A DNA stretch of 64,000 nt from Leptodontidium sp. MPI-SDFR-AT-0119 (GCA_020726505.1 JAHLEZ010000004.1:1860001-1924000); one strand, 5' to 3'; positions 1 to 12,485 are shown, numbered from the stretch's first letter. The notes: generated by a model not told the origin, from the sequence alone. Translations and numbers: made by a program.

Positions 1-1990
1 AGGCAATTGTGTATGGTATCTAAGACTTCTTCGAGCATTGAAAGTGAGGATCCTATAATATAAAAAAAAGCCCGTCAGCCAGGTGAACCAAAACTGAGTA
101 AGACACGCCCTTGCCCAGCATCTCACTGAGTTTTCCCCTGGCGCGGGCCGCAATGGCTCGTACGTACGCAGCAAGCAGAACGCTCCACATGTTGAATGTG
201 TCCACCGCACTTTCCGAAGACACTGTGGCCGTTACAACTCGCAAGAGACAGGCTGAAGGCAAGGGTGGGAAGTGTGTCTTACCTGATGGAAGAGAGAAAG
301 AAAGTCCTTGTGGTGGGGTGGGGTGGCGTCGCAATGTTGAGGAGACGCGACAAGGAGAGAAAGAGACTGATGAGGATGCGGCGCAATGAAGACACAAAGA
401 TGGGAGTGCACGCAGGATGTGACGATACAATGAATAGGATAGGAGCAGTGTGCAAAAGGACGGAGACACGCTGTGGTAGAAATGGAGGCAGAGCGGTGGA
501 GCACCGCAAAGGAAGGCACCTCTGATAAGAGAAGGAAAAATAAGTAAAGAAGATGGAGGATGAAGGGGGAAAGTCAACTTCTTAAGCACCCAGGGCAGTC
601 AAGGAGGCTAAGTAGTTAATCTGCCAGACCTCGAGTCGGACTAGTTTCTCGCCGGGAACTCATGGCAGGTGCCGTCCAATCCAATCGAGTGCCTCTTGCC
701 AGGGCAAAGCAAATGAAGGCAAAGGCAATACAGAGAGAGACAAGAAATGAGAGATTCGTTTAGATTAGAAGAGATGCTAATGGATACCAGGCATACCTTT
801 GTTTACTTGGACTATGAGGGACAAGAAAAAGCTTACATTGCATAGCACTTCGTCCGACCGCAAGAGTGGGAAAGAGAGAGCGGCAGAGTGGCAGACCAAT
901 GAGAGAGTTTCCTGAGAGATGAACACTTGCTTCTCTGCCAGCCAATCCCGAGGCAGAACGGACTCGACATCCAAAACGTCCAAGAGAAAAGCTGATTGGG
1001 CAGACAGGCGGCAGCAAGGTTGACTCTCTACCCATAGTACAGAGCACACCTGCGCAAACCCTTAGAAGTAGTGTGGATAATAGACTGCGAATGCACCTTA
1101 ATAAGGAATCTCCATCGCCACTGCTGACTTGCCAATGCTCTGGTCTGCGAGGGTAGGGTACTTACCTAGGTAAAGTAGGTATCTTGCATCCGCCATCGTT
1201 CGAATCGTCCGTTCAAGACACAGTCGAAGAAAACTTCCTTCTACCAACGATCACGACCACAACCTCCTTGCCATGTCCTCGATATTCGCGATATCCTCGT
1301 TTTCCTCTATCCGCAACTCTCAACAACCTCAGGATCGCCCTCCTCGCCGACCGTCGACTGTTGACCATCTGCCTACCTGGGCTAATCAAACAACAATAGA
1401 CCGCGCAATGACAACAGCAGCGAAGGCACATGACACATGGAAAGGACAACAATAGTTGGGGATTGGCGATAGAAGGACGGAAAGACAGACAGACGGGTGA
1501 GAGTGAAACAAGACTGTATAAGGAGTTGAATCGAGAGACTGGACATGCCAACTTACCAAGATAATTGATACAAGAAACGACAGATCTACAATAGGACAGA
1601 AGGAGACAGAAGATCGCAGAGTGGAAGGAAGACTTGAGGCTTACACTGGCGGAAGGAAAGGCTACATGTAAACAGGAAGAAGTGGAGCCGAGTTAGAATG
1701 ATAAAGCTTGCTGCAGAATACACTGTTGAGACCAGCACTCGCTGAGGACTTGCTTGCGGATGAAAGGAGGGAGAAGAAGGCCGGTTACACTTCAGATGTT
1801 GCCTGTCTTCTAATTCTTGCTAAATCTCGCTTTTCTTCTTTGTGTCTTGAAACCTTACAATGTATCCTCATCCCACCGAAACGCAAATTACCCTCTCGAA
1901 CTCCATGGGCATCACCACAAATTGCCTCCCCGTCAACTTGACTCCATGTCTTCAATTTCCTAACCATCCCATCAAACAATCCGGTCCCCA
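1..1990. other. Gene-poor left edge
   Basis: I see no convincing conserved protein here. Pyrimidine-rich and purine-rich stretches (about 240-560) produce long but low-complexity open frames typical of fungal upstream DNA. A short candidate reading frame at 1273-1455 is listed separately. The right part is the 3' side of the MYND gene. Confidence 0.5.
1273..1455 (+). CDS. Possible small protein (60 aa), unknown
   Basis: This is an open frame of 60 codons. It starts MSSIFAISSF, preceded by a C/A-rich leader ending in GCC before the ATG, which is typical of fungal start sites, and ends WKGQQ. The C-terminal 40 residues have a normal soluble-protein composition. The antisense strand is also open (1551-1213), so the coding signal is weak. 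I do not recognise the protein, and it could equally be a spurious ORF in a leader. Confidence 0.22.
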   Translation: MSSIFAISSFSSIRNSQQPQDRPPRRPSTVDHLPTWANQTTIDRAMTTAAKAHDTWKGQQ

Positions 1991-1991
1991 T

Positions 1992-2981
1992 CTATCCTTC
2001 AGGCTCCACAAGACCCTTCTTACAGATATGCTTATGATACTTCCAATCCGCCTTCTGGTGATCCCTCCCACAATACCTCTGAATCTTACAAGTCGCACAA
2101 ACCGTCAAGTCGGCCGAACCCTTCACGCCACACGAAACGACCCCACAAACCAACGAATCCTCCTGGATCTTCCTCATCATTGCAATCATCTCGGGTTCCA
2201 TGCCATTGATCTGGCCCACCATGCGCTCGCACACGTTCCGGATGGTCTTGACGTGGCTGTTCCGGTACGTCTTCTTCCACTCCTTCAGTTTCGGGATCAG
2301 CTCTTTGATGCGTGGGTGGAGGGATGGCATATCGGCGCTGTAGAGGAGCATTGTAGAGAGGAATTGGAGGACGCTGCCGAAGTCCTCGGCGAATCCGGCG
2401 GGTGGGAAGGAGCCGAACGAGGGTCTGACGACATCGCGCATGCCGTCGTGGAAGTCGGGCGCGAGGATCTTTTCGATGAGGTTGTTGGTGAGGGTTGGAT
2501 GGGCGGCGATGCGTTTGCAGACGTCTGGGGAGCTAGTGAGGAAGTTGAGTAGAAGGAGAGCGTTGGAGAGATAGCTGAGGAGAACACATCAGTTAACGAA
2601 TGACTGTATATTGGTTGGGATTTGATGAAAGTGGATGGGTCATGTCCCCAGAACAACCGGTGGGCAGCATTGATCTATTCCACTGTGGCCATTGCTGTTG
2701 GAAGTTGCGACGAAAGCCACAGCTCGGTGGACTTACTACTGAGGCGAAGATTTGTCTTGAAGAGACGGATCATCGCCGACTTGATACTCGATAAGAGCAT
2801 CAATATACTGCGAAGCAATCTGAGAGACCTGGTGGGTTTGTGCTGCCTTAGGTTGGTACTGAAGTGCGCCAACGACGTTGCCCAGAGGAACTGGTATTCC
2901 AGGAGCCAGTTCCGGGTATTTGAGGGTGACATATCCGATGGAGTAAAGATCCAAGCCGTTGGGAAAGTTTGGAGGTGCCAT
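1992..2981 (-). CDS. MYND-type zinc finger protein
   Basis: Two exons, 2981-2737 and 2574-1992, joined in phase 2 across a 162-nt GTAAGT...CAG intron. The chosen start (MAPPNFPNG) has an ACC before ATG-G; an upstream in-frame start exists at 3161. The body is helical and leucine-rich with no catalytic motif that I recognise. The C-terminus carries a MYND finger with the Cys/His order C-x4-C...CxxC...C...H..C (CGVVSCG, CATC, YCGRDHQ, YHKHIC). MYND fingers are usually protein-protein interaction modules. This architecture is common among uncharacterised fungal proteins, so no specific role is proposed. Confidence 0.75.
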
Positions 2982-3449
2982 GGTTGTAGAGAGCGGTTGA
3001 TGATGGTTGGAGAAGGGTTGTGTAGTGGGCTGTGGAGTGAGGAATTCGAGATGCTGAGTATTTGGTTGTTGGAATTTAGCAGAGTTGAGTTGGGGAAACG
3101 CGGGCTTGACGCGGGGCGTCGTGTCAATTGAGGGGTATGTATGTAATTGGCTGATTGGCACGCTAGAGTTCGCTTAAGACACCCCTAGTTTGTTGTTTTT
3201 AGGTGCTGATCTTCAGGGGCTCAAGGGGTTGATTCTTCAAGACGACAAAGAATAAAAATCATCCGAAACATTTCACTCAAGACTGGCCTCAGGTCCGTTA
3301 TGGTTTCTCATTTTCATTATCAGAGTGCCAGTGTATGCAATCGCTATCTATCCCCGCAAAGCGAAACGAGCTTGCAGCTTTCCCAACAGATCATCATCCA
3401 CCATGCATGAAATTCGGCAAGAAAACCCCACATCGCTCTTACAGAAAGC
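2982..3449. other. Spacer between MYND gene and tyrosinase
   Basis: Upstream DNA of the MYND gene and 3' flank of tyrosinase. Nothing else is seen. Confidence 0.5.
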
Positions 3450-5832
3450 TCAAGCAGCCCCAGCATATCCTCCAGCACGACCAGTGGTAATCTCTGGATG
3501 CAATGTCATTGCTCCGTACGAAGGCAGCTCAGTGATGTCTCCACCCATCGTAACCAACTCCTCTTGAACTCGGATGCTCAAGCTAGGGATGTTTTCGACT
3601 GGGACGACAGTTCCATCAAACTACACAAAAAAGATCAATCTTCATATTCTCCAAGTATTTCATGGGAGGTGACATACCTTTTGCATTCGCCATTGCAAAG
3701 CTCTTCTCAGAAACTTTCGCACGCCATGGATATCAGTCGCATCTTTACCCAGATGGGCCAATCCATTCACCAAGCTGACTTCAGAGTACGCAATGACTTC
3801 AGGGTATGGAGCACCACCTGAATGTGGAGGTGGAAATACAGGGAACGATCCTACGCAGCTCGATGCCATCGGCCAATCCTTGGGATCCTCAGGGACTGTA
3901 TCGAGAAACACACGAATGATGAATCTTTCGCCGCTGAGGTCGAACTTTGATACCTTAATACCAACGGACCACTCAGTTTCTTGCTTGTTTGGGAAGTGTG
4001 TTCTCGGCTCCGTCTCGCCGGTTCTTTGGTTGACTCGGGCTGCGTTTGAATTGTACAGTCTGTTGATTGCGGCAGTGACACTGGCTTTCAATTGGGATGG
4101 CGATTGAAGCCAGTCTTGAATCTCGGGATACGTGTAACCAAAGGTACTTGTCTGGCGGGCCGATGTAGAAGTGAAGTAGGGTCCAGCGCCAGTAGGAGCA
4201 AATGGTTCGAGGGGTGTAGAGAGTGTGTCGAGAGAGTTTGGTGTCAGTGCGTATGTGCCGGACTCTTCGATTTGCGGAGTGAGGTAGGAGTTCGGGTTGA
4301 TAGCTTGATACAACGCAAACAATCTGTCAACATTTGCGTGATGCAGCCAGCTAAATTTCTCTTAGCATGCTGCCAGTGGCTTCGTCAAGCTGGGCTGTCG
4401 TGGCTTTCTCCAGAGACGGTTGACTTACAAGATAGGATCAAAAGCTGAATAACTCAAAATCGACATATGACCACCTGTCATTCCAACACAACCATGTACT
4501 TGATTATGAACAGATTCAATTGATGTTCCTGGGGTAGCGGTAGTTCCAAATTCATTGAAAGAAGCAGGTTTGACCAAAGCGTAGTACTTCACAAGATCAA
4601 TTAGCTTGGACAATCAAAGAAACTTAATTGGTGCGCTCGTTGAGTCAAAAGAGGGAATTTAGTTGGTACTTACAGTACCACTCATGAGATTGCTTCTGAG
4701 CAGTGCGCTGTTTGCCGTATCCGGATCCGACGGCGAATTTTGCGTGTCCGGAGCACCTCGCACAGTATATGGGTATCTCGCCAACCAAGCATCTCCAGCT
4801 ACACTGCTATCTGCAGGGAAGTATGTCGGGTCGAGAGGGAACTTCTGGAAGTTGTACCGATACATGGGATTTCTAACACTCTGAACACCGGCACCTGTCG
4901 TGATGGTGACGTTGGGTTGGTTGACGACAGCTGGCATGGTTGGAATGGCAGCCCAGTCCCAGTATGGAATGCGGAAATTGTTTGCGGCAACCTGTGTTCG
5001 GTACCTTTGATTAGCAGCTGGCTGGTGCATTCGAGTGGGGTGGAGAAGTACCTGGTAGGTGGCTTGCAGAGCTGGAGGGTATGTCTTGACAAGATCTTGG
5101 ACAGTGGCACCTATCAATTGCTATGTTGATGTTAAAACTTTCCTGGTGGGATGGGTATGGGATCTCTCACTTCGTATAGAGCCAGGTAAGGACGGTGCCA
5201 AGGCAAGAAGAGAACAGAATCTGCAAAAAATTAGTGCCGTATCCCATCTGCCACTTTGGTGCAGAGAGAAGTTGTAGTGGAACTCACTATGGGTACAATA
5301 GCCAGTGGTCGGCGCTCCAGGTGCTTGAGCAGCGTCACCCCAGGGGATATACGGTCCTGGGCTCTGTTAGCTAGTTGCCCAACAAAAATTATCTAGTCTG
5401 CTCTGCAGACTCGTAGAATAGAAAGAAGATCCAGAGCTATACTCACGTCCATGAATACCAGCAATTTGGAAGTAAGAGAGGAAGAAGTCCTCTGGTTTAT
5501 CTTGGAGCGCGCTGAGACCTTGGATATATAGGGACCTAGAAAATTGAAAAGTCAGCAGCTGCTGGTAAACTTGACACAGTCTATTATCATTGGCTCAATG
5601 GTGACGAGGCGTTTCGATCTGAGGAGCCTCAACGAAATGCTTCATGGGGGTATCCTTCTCACCATGTTGGGACATCCTTCTGGAGATCAAGGATGTTTCG
5701 TCGCATTGGTCGGGGGGAACCTGATTGTCTCTTGATACCGGTATGCGTGCCATTGATGGCGAATTTGGTAGGAATGGCCACCGCAAGACACGACGCGACC
5801 AAGACCAAGACGGCAAAGAGTTGACGAAGCAT
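3450..5832 (-). CDS. Tyrosinase (polyphenol oxidase), secreted
   Basis: Type-3 copper oxidase converting monophenols or o-diphenols to quinones. There are eight exons: 5832-5663, 5535-5447, 5356-5288, 5220-5171, 5120-4674, 4586-4429, 4350-3678, 3620-3450. They sum to 608 codons plus stop with every junction in phase; an alternative in-frame acceptor for exon 6 would add six residues. The N-terminus MLRQLFAVLVLVASCLAVA is a signal peptide. The CuA ligands are the His in FQIAGIHG, the His in GYCTH (with the Cys two residues before it that forms the thioether in fungal tyrosinases) and the His in WHRPYLALYE. CuB has HNQVHGC and FWLHHANVDR. YWDW follows CuA. The C-terminal part (after about residue 350) is the usual fungal extension. 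Likely roles are melanin-type pigment or phenolic oxidation. Confidence 0.92.
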
Positions 5833-7184
5833 CTTGAAGGTACAAAGGCTCAAGAGCTGTCAAAAGGCAGATATCTCGTAAGGCTGATGTCTATAGCCGG
5901 AATATAGACAACTGCGACGTCGTTGAAGTTGTTGCTTGGTATATCAGGATGACATGGCAACGAACGAACGGCGGGTGGGATGTATTTTCCCCCCCTTTCT
6001 TTTCGCCCTGCGGCGCGCTCGCTTGCTTTATTTTGTTGCCGTTGCGGAAGCGTTCAGCCTTACCAACCGAGGTGACGCTGCCCTACCTTCTTAAGTATCT
6101 TCCTACCTGCCTTATAAGAACTTGGCATCCGATAGTCCGAACGCGTAACTGCAGGAAAAGGCTATCAGAATCACACAGGAACCACAAGGTTCTGCTGTAC
6201 GCTCATGTAACCATGAGGTGCAGCCGAAACGAAAACCAGACCAAAGCTGCCCATATCTACCTTCCCTTCGCCTGCGCCGTGGCATCCTTCATCTTTGTAT
6301 ATCCGGCTTCATCAAACAAATCTACATGTTGCAGTTAAATAGAGGTTGGAAACGGCAAGAGGTAGGCTAAGCAACGGTTGTTCATCGAGGTTGGCCATCA
6401 TATCAAGTAGGTAACGCTTCAACGTTTGCTGTACCACTAGCTCCATGGCAACCGGACCGCACATCTCAACGTGTTTGCGTAATTATCTCCTGATCGCACG
6501 TGTCAATGCCATTACACAGTCACTACTGTCGATCATATGGTTTGCATATGAATCCATCCTCGACATCGTTCGGGTGAAGAGACAAAAGACAATCGGAAGT
6601 CGGCTCCAAGCCGGCTACGTGCATGCACGAAGAATCTTCTCAAGACCCATGATCCAAGCCGGTAGGACAGACGACGACGGGTTTTGATGGGGAGGTTAGT
6701 TCAATGCGGTCTTTTTGAGCGGTGTGCGTAGACCAGGTTACGATGTCGATGTAGAAGTTGTCGTTGATATCCAGATATCTTGCTTCGTGGATATGGCGAC
6801 GGAGGCTTGTCGGACAATTTGATGGACAGTGATTTGTTGGCAGTCATGCGGGGCTTCGCCTCACAAGTCTCAGTTGTCAGGTTGAGAGACGTGCTTGGTG
6901 ATTCGACTTCATGCCATACATTCTCGTCTGAAGATGGGATGATAGTGGACTTGAGGAGACCAGCCTAGATCTGAAGGTTGTTGTATTGAAGGAACATCGT
7001 CCTACTAAAGCCCTTTACTCCACAAACGGGCCGATGTATACTATCTCGAACCATCCCACGTACCCAATATGCTGCCTCCCGACTCCCAGAAGTCTCCATG
7101 CATTGTACATGCATTCAATCTTGGGTCTGCCATTGAATCCACAACCAACCAATATCAAGCTCAGCGAAAAGCACAAGAGCGACC
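5833..7184. other. Upstream region of tyrosinase
   Basis: About 1.35 kb between the tyrosinase start and the 3' end of the next minus-strand gene. Only short, non-conserved open frames are present. It presumably holds the tyrosinase promoter. Confidence 0.5.
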
Positions 7185-8043
7185 CTAAGATCGTTCGCCA
7201 AAAGTCCCATACGGACTGTAACCCCAGTGTTTGGAAAGCGCAAAGCCGCCCATCTCAAAGGCAATAGATAGAGCTTCAAAGGAGACTAGTGCAATGCTGT
7301 ACTTCCACCCCCTGCTAATCGAGTGACATGTTCCTGTGAAATCAAGAGCTTCGCTTACGATTCCAAGATTCTTGTTGTCGCAAGACCATGACCTGCATTA
7401 AGAAATGAGTTTTGATTTGCCTAGCGCGTTTGTTGCCACTTACCAAAGATCGCTTGGAGGGGCTGTTCTTTGCTTCAGTACAAGACAAGCACCCAAAGCT
7501 CTTGCAAACCCGACAAAAATCCCAATAATAACAACACCGAAGGCACTGCGGGCTTTCTGTACCTATGTCACAGAATTAGAAGGGTCTTGAGAGCAAGAGC
7601 TTTAAGGAAGCACAGCTCACCTTGTTCGATAGGCAGCAGAAGAAAACAAGAAGCATGATGTTCGCCCCTAAATTTGCTCCTACCAATGTGATGAAGACGA
7701 TAGATGATCGAGTTGTGATAATCCTTGATCCTGGAATGGAACCCAGCGGATTGCCTGGTGTGTTCTGTGCTGACAAGAATGTAACCACTGGAGAGAGGAT
7801 TAAGTAGAGCGATAAAATCGCGTGCAGAATGGCGGCAAGTCGTAGAACGAGTTGGCCCATTTGAAATAATAAAAGAGATGTCGTATGAAGTCTCTCATTA
7901 CCAGCATCGAGGTATTGAACTTTGGCATTAGGATAGCAAACTGTTGGTGGTGCTGTCTGATTTTCGTCTCGTTTGATTGTATCCTCTGCGTCATCCTTTT
8001 GATAACTCGAATACTGGAATGCTATTTTGTCCGCATAGTCCAT
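7185..8043 (-). CDS. Four-helix membrane protein, unknown
   Basis: Three exons, 8043-7621, 7562-7444 and 7311-7185, give 222 codons plus stop, all in phase. About 60 polar N-terminal residues are followed by four hydrophobic segments, around LRLAAILHAILSLYL, IVFITLVGANLGANIMLLVF, FGVVIIGIFVGFARALGACL and YSIALVSFEALSIAFEMGGF, and a short tail ending TFGERS. A shorter start at 7860 would remove the polar N-terminus. The topology suggests a small tetraspan-like protein, and no catalytic or transport signature is visible. A tempting 34-nt extra exon inside the last intron breaks the frame and was left out. Confidence 0.6.
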
Positions 8044-8619
8044 GTTCCAGGTGGGCTCGTCGTGCGAGAGCTTCTCTACAATCTGATCAGTCTATTCCCT
8101 CCGTCAAACTTGGCATTAATCAAGATCTTCGCTGGTGACAAGATACCTTTCTTGCTTGCAGTCTCCGACTTGTTTATGATCACACGATTACAGCTGTAAC
8201 TTTACGAATGCTCAGGGATGCTTTCTTCGCGGGGGGGACTGCTAGTCTGAGAAAGTATACATGAACAAGGGAGGGTCTGCAGGCAATGAATGTTCAAGAA
8301 TGATGTTGAGCCAATATGTTGTACGATGAAGGATGTGTTGGTATCATAGTTCATGGAATTTGTTAGTGCTTTGCAAGCAGGAGCGACCATGAAGACTTCG
8401 ATACATAGAAAGTCAACTGAGTTCCTTTTTAAGTTCTGAGGAGCGACGAAGTTGACCAACTGACAGCTCAAAGTCTCCCGAAGTAAGAGCAACCCAGTCT
8501 CTTGGAGAGATGCCAACCTTGGAAAGTTCCAAGCCTATCCAAAGCTCCAGACCTAAGTCCCTCGACATCATCCAGTCAACACGTCACCGCAGCATATCAA
8601 AATCCTTATGCTTCCCACC
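8044..8619. other. Spacer
   Basis: Upstream DNA of the membrane-protein gene and 3' flank of the secreted-protein gene. No coding signal is seen. Confidence 0.5.
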
Positions 8620-9451
8620 TCAACACTTATCCGTGTGCACAATAAAATTAAACCCCTCCATTCCAAAAGCCTGTCCACCCACCACATAATGAAGCCACTG
8701 CAGCTTCCTACAGCCCGCATTGATGATCTCTTGAGCATAGGCACCAAGCATGCTACATAGGGGTCGAACATCATATGTATTCTACAAATGGCAAACAAAT
8801 CAGCACCCCATTATTCCTTCACTTATCCCGAATAAGAAAGGGAAAAGGGGGGTGGGAACGGCGGAATATGATCATGATTCTGAGTGAAAACCCACATCAT
8901 TGCACACATAAATCCCCGCGCCATAAGAACAGCTCACACGATGACAGTTCTGCGGCGAGAGCGTACAATACCCTACCATTCCACGGAGATAGCGGATCCC
9001 ATCTTCGATGGCGGCTTGGTTGGCCATGTACCCGTCCTGGCCTGGGACAGGGATGCAGAGTATTTTAGTCGGGATAGCCTTCACACATTTCATATCAGTA
9101 ACCGAACCCCGTCACAATAATAATCTGTGAAGTTTGTGAATGAGCGTGTATTCTTTCTCTCTCACCTTTTCTCGAGCAGCGAGGGCAATGTCCTTGGTGT
9201 TTTGAAAGGTGGAGAAGAGTGGATCCTTGGCTGCTTCGGCGTAGATCTCTTCGATGGTGCCGGTGGTGTTGAGAGGGATGCCGTGGATAGTACCTTTCGA
9301 ATCGCATGGGTGCGATGGGGTAAGGATGAGATAGGCTGTTGTCTGAGGGGGTTGGGGTTTCTTGAATGGGGTTGGCAGCAACTTCGACGAGGATCAGAGA
9401 TGCAGCGAAGATCGCGAGTGCGACTTGGATGAGAAGGGTGGAGAACTTCAT
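8620..9451 (-). CDS. Small cysteine-rich secreted protein (effector-like)
   Basis: A signal peptide (MKFSTLLIQVALAIFAASLI) starts at 9451. Downstream exons ending at 9166, then 9078-8896 and 8781-8620, join in phase and encode a protein with nine cysteines after the signal. The segment GYCTLSPQNCHRVSCSYG and the motif YVCNDN, followed by a region with YAQEIINAGC, resemble a widespread fungal family of small secreted proteins of unknown function. The signal-peptide frame and the first cysteine frame differ. An intron of 46 nt (9388-9343) or 40 nt with GT...AG ends would restore phase, giving about 194 aa, but its donor is weak, so a frameshift is also possible. The family is often discussed as effector candidates; I claim no function. 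Confidence 0.65.
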
Positions 9452-9834
9452 GTTGGAGGCAATTGACTTCAAATGTGAGCCGCATGTGAGTGTTTGAGAT
9501 TCTTGTTGGAATGTGGATGAAGAGGCTCGCGGGTTGGGGAGAATAGTTCCGTTATAAATCTTCTCAAAATGTGCGACAGGATTCGCACCAGAGTATTGAC
9601 TGAGACTTGACTACAAGTGTACAAAAGTGGATCTGATCTTTATGGTGTTTACTCAGGAACCGTCATTTGCCCAGTCGAAATCAGCAGTACACTTCTCACA
9701 AAATCAAAGTTCCCGATTTCCACATGAAATCACCCTAATTTGTGCCAAAACAATTCCCATCCAAAATGAAGTGGTGACATACAGCTAGATTCATTGCCCC
9801 CAAAACAAAACTCCCAATACACAGGCATCTCTCC
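9452..9834. other. Spacer
   Basis: A 383-bp promoter-side spacer between the secreted-protein gene and the 3' end of the SDR gene. Nothing notable is seen. Confidence 0.5.
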
Positions 9835-11020
9835 CTAGAACTTCTCAACATACGGCCTAAGATCCAGTTCCTGAGTCCACGCGCTTCGATGTTGCGTATG
9901 GAGATTCCCTACATGTCATTCTAGTCAGCATTCTCCACACATGAGAAAAAACAATCCCCAGAACACCAAGAGATATCCGGAAAAAGAAGTCTCCGGCTTC
10001 GCCCGAGACTTACAATAACTATCCGCGATAGCATCACTATTGATCTTCCCATCTTCCTTTCCTTCATTAACCTCAAACCCCTTACTACTCGGAATATCAA
10101 CCACGCCGTCAAATACAACATGTGCAACATGCACTCCTAATCATGAAATTAGTCTATAACTTTTCCGAATAGATATCAAAAATTAAGGATCAGCATCGAG
10201 AACAGTCGACACCATCCAGATGAAAGAGAATTTCAAGACAAAAGTCCACTTACCCTGCGGTCCAAACTCCCTCGCCAAACTCTGTCCAATAGCCCTCATA
10301 GCGAACTTCCCCGTCGCGAACGCCGCAAAATTAGCGCTCGCTTTCAAGGACGCCGTCGCACCCGTAAGGATCAGAGTTGGTGGATATTGCGGTTTACTAT
10401 CTACGGCGTTGAGGAGTAACGGCATAGCCTGTTGAGCGAAATTGAATAGTCTAGATACAACTCACAAACACCGTCAGCCCGATAAATATTCTGCAATACT
10501 CCCAGTTACCAGGAGACACTTCTTTTTTTCTTTCCTTTTATTATTCTTAACCTTCTGGGAAAGGGAAGGAAAAATACGGACCCCAATCCATTAGCACTAT
10601 ACCCCGCACCGAACTCCTCACTCGTCAACTCCAAGAACGGTTTCCGAACCAGTTTGCCACCGACGTTGTACACGGCAGCAGCGAGTTTCGCATCGCCGCC
10701 GACGACGTCCTTGATTTTAAGGAACGTCTCAGATACGGCGGTAGAAGAACTGGTGTCGGCGGAAAACCCGTGAGCGGTGCCGCCTGATTTGTTGATCTCG
10801 TCTACGATGGGCTGGTAGCTTGATGGAGAGCGGGAGAGGAGAACGACGGGGTAGGATTTTGCGAAGCGGAGTGCTACGGAACGGCCTGGGTTGGGTGTTA
10901 GTGTATTATGTTTATGTTTGCGTTTGTCTTGAGAGGAGGTGCAGTAGAGATAGGTACGAAATACTGACCAGTGCCAGCTCCTACACCTGCAATAACTGCG
11001 TAGAATTTACTAGTCGACAT
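9835..11020 (-). CDS. SDR-fold oxidoreductase-like protein
   Basis: Six exons (11020-10969, 10885-10582, 10490-10466, 10428-10254, 10136-10014, 9908-9835) total 250 codons plus stop, with all phases matching, including a 25-nt exon that completes a hydrophobic strand (GIFIGLTVF). The N-terminal AGVGAGTGRSVALRFAKSYP is a Rossmann glycine-rich dinucleotide site. LILTGATASLK is the strand that carries the catalytic Ser in classical SDRs. At the Tyr-x3-Lys position the sequence reads FATGK, so the catalytic Tyr is Phe. Several fungal and bacterial SDR relatives share this substitution, so it may act with altered chemistry or as a binding protein. The C-terminus (WTQELDLRPYVEKF) is typical of that subgroup. 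Confidence 0.85.
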
Positions 11021-11637
11021 CCTTGGCCTCTTGAGATGGATGTAGCTTATTTTATTGTAGGGCTGAAAATCGTCCTCAGATATCAGCCGAAATACAATTG
11101 AATTGAATATAGATTTGAGAATCGAGAGACTGGGAGTGTTGTATAGTAGGCAGGTAGCAGAAAGAGGATGAGGGCATGACTTTGAGGAGATACATTATTG
11201 CTTACTAATCGCTTCGCGTCACACCCTTCACAACAAGGTCGAGTGGATGGAAAACTTTCCCCAATTTACTGAAGAATAAAAATAATCCCAGAAACTTCCG
11301 CTACACGCCTGTTATGATTCTTCACACTCAAAAGGTCGGGAAACCATGCCATTGTAGCATATTGAGGTCATTTCAAGCATCGAGATCTCAACATTCGGTA
11401 TTACACAAAATCTCGAACTCGTTTAGGAAAGAATATTAAAGAACCAAGTGGACGTTGTAAAACGCATTCTATTGAAGAAATAGTCCTGCGGACAAGAATA
11501 GTGTCAGATTTGATACACAACATCTGTGTATATCTTCCAGACCTCAGAATCATCTTCTCCCCTTACCAGTTCCAAGTTTTCAACTCATCATCCTCAAATC
11601 CATCCATCCTCCCAACTTCACCTCAAACCCTCACTCC
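11021..11637. other. Spacer
   Basis: 617 bp between the SDR start and the 3' end of the expansin-like gene. No gene seen. Confidence 0.5.
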
Positions 11638-12485
11638 TCAAAAGTTACTCGCAGCCGTAACCTTCTTCCCCTCCGCAGTAGGCACGTTCTTCGTAACAAC
11701 CACCTTCCCATTCTTCGCCGTAACCCTAATCTGCACCGTAGTCTTCCCATCTGTCCCACTCGCCAACAACCAATAATTATACGTCTGCCTCACTGCGCTC
11801 TTCCACGTCTTGCCATTATCGCCACTAACCTCCAGCTTGGTGATCGCCTGGTTGGCGTTGTACACCTGGATGGCGAACCAGTACTGCGAGCTGCCGGTCT
11901 TGGTGCGGAGTATGAAGGGAGTGGTGATAGGGCAGGTGATGTAGTCCCATGTGACGGGGATCTCGCCTGTGGATGGGAGAGCGAGGGATGAGAAGGCCGT
12001 GGGGAAGAGATCGAAAGTTTTGCCAGCGCAGCCGCCGGGGCATTCGTCTACGATCTATTTTGTTTATAAGTCAGCTAGCTATTTCATCATCACAATCCCG
12101 ATCCCCGATCCTAAAACACAACCCCAAACCCAAATCCAAATCCAACCCCAAAATCATCAACCTAAACCTACCTACTCCATAGAAAGTGCCAGACCAATGG
12201 GAAAGAAAGCAGGACAACACCACATACCATAGCAGTAATCTTCTTCCCGCTCTTATTAGTGATCGAAACACAAGCACCACACTGCGCAGCCGTATCCCAC
12301 ATATTCAGCCCCAGCGCCGTCCCATACACACCAGTCGGGTACGTATACCCATCGAACGAGCATGCTCCCACTGCTCCCCCGTACCAGGTCGCTATTCCGG
12401 ACGTAGAGCGCTCGGCGAGGACGGACGCGGAGGTGAGAGGAAGCGCTGCTGCTGCTGCTACAGCAAGGAGGGATGGGAAGAACAT
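11638..12485 (-). CDS. Expansin-like secreted protein (DPBB + CBM63-like)
   Basis: Two exons, 12485-12228 and 12054-11638, in phase 0, 224 codons plus stop. The N-terminus MFFPSLLAVAAAAALPLTSA is a signal peptide. Residues of about 30-120 form a double-psi beta-barrel: GIATWYGG near the start, paired cysteines (GACSFDGY, QCGACVSI) and IVDECPGGC, containing the conserved Asp of expansins. The C-terminal half (PFILRTKTGSSQYWFAIQVY and following) matches the beta-sandwich cellulose-binding domain of bacterial and fungal expansin-like proteins. Proteins of this type loosen plant cell-wall polysaccharides without hydrolysis. It is probably secreted. Confidence 0.85.

Noticed and set aside
53..589. 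178-codon minus-strand open frame
   Set aside because: Very rich in Ser, Leu, Pro and Cys from a pyrimidine-rich strand; no domain, and overlapping frames on both strands are also open.
7320..7430. Extra 34-nt exon (SWSCDNKNLG) in the four-helix protein gene
   Set aside because: It has GT/AG borders, but including it shifts the last exon out of the hydrophobic frame. Skipping it keeps the fourth helix.
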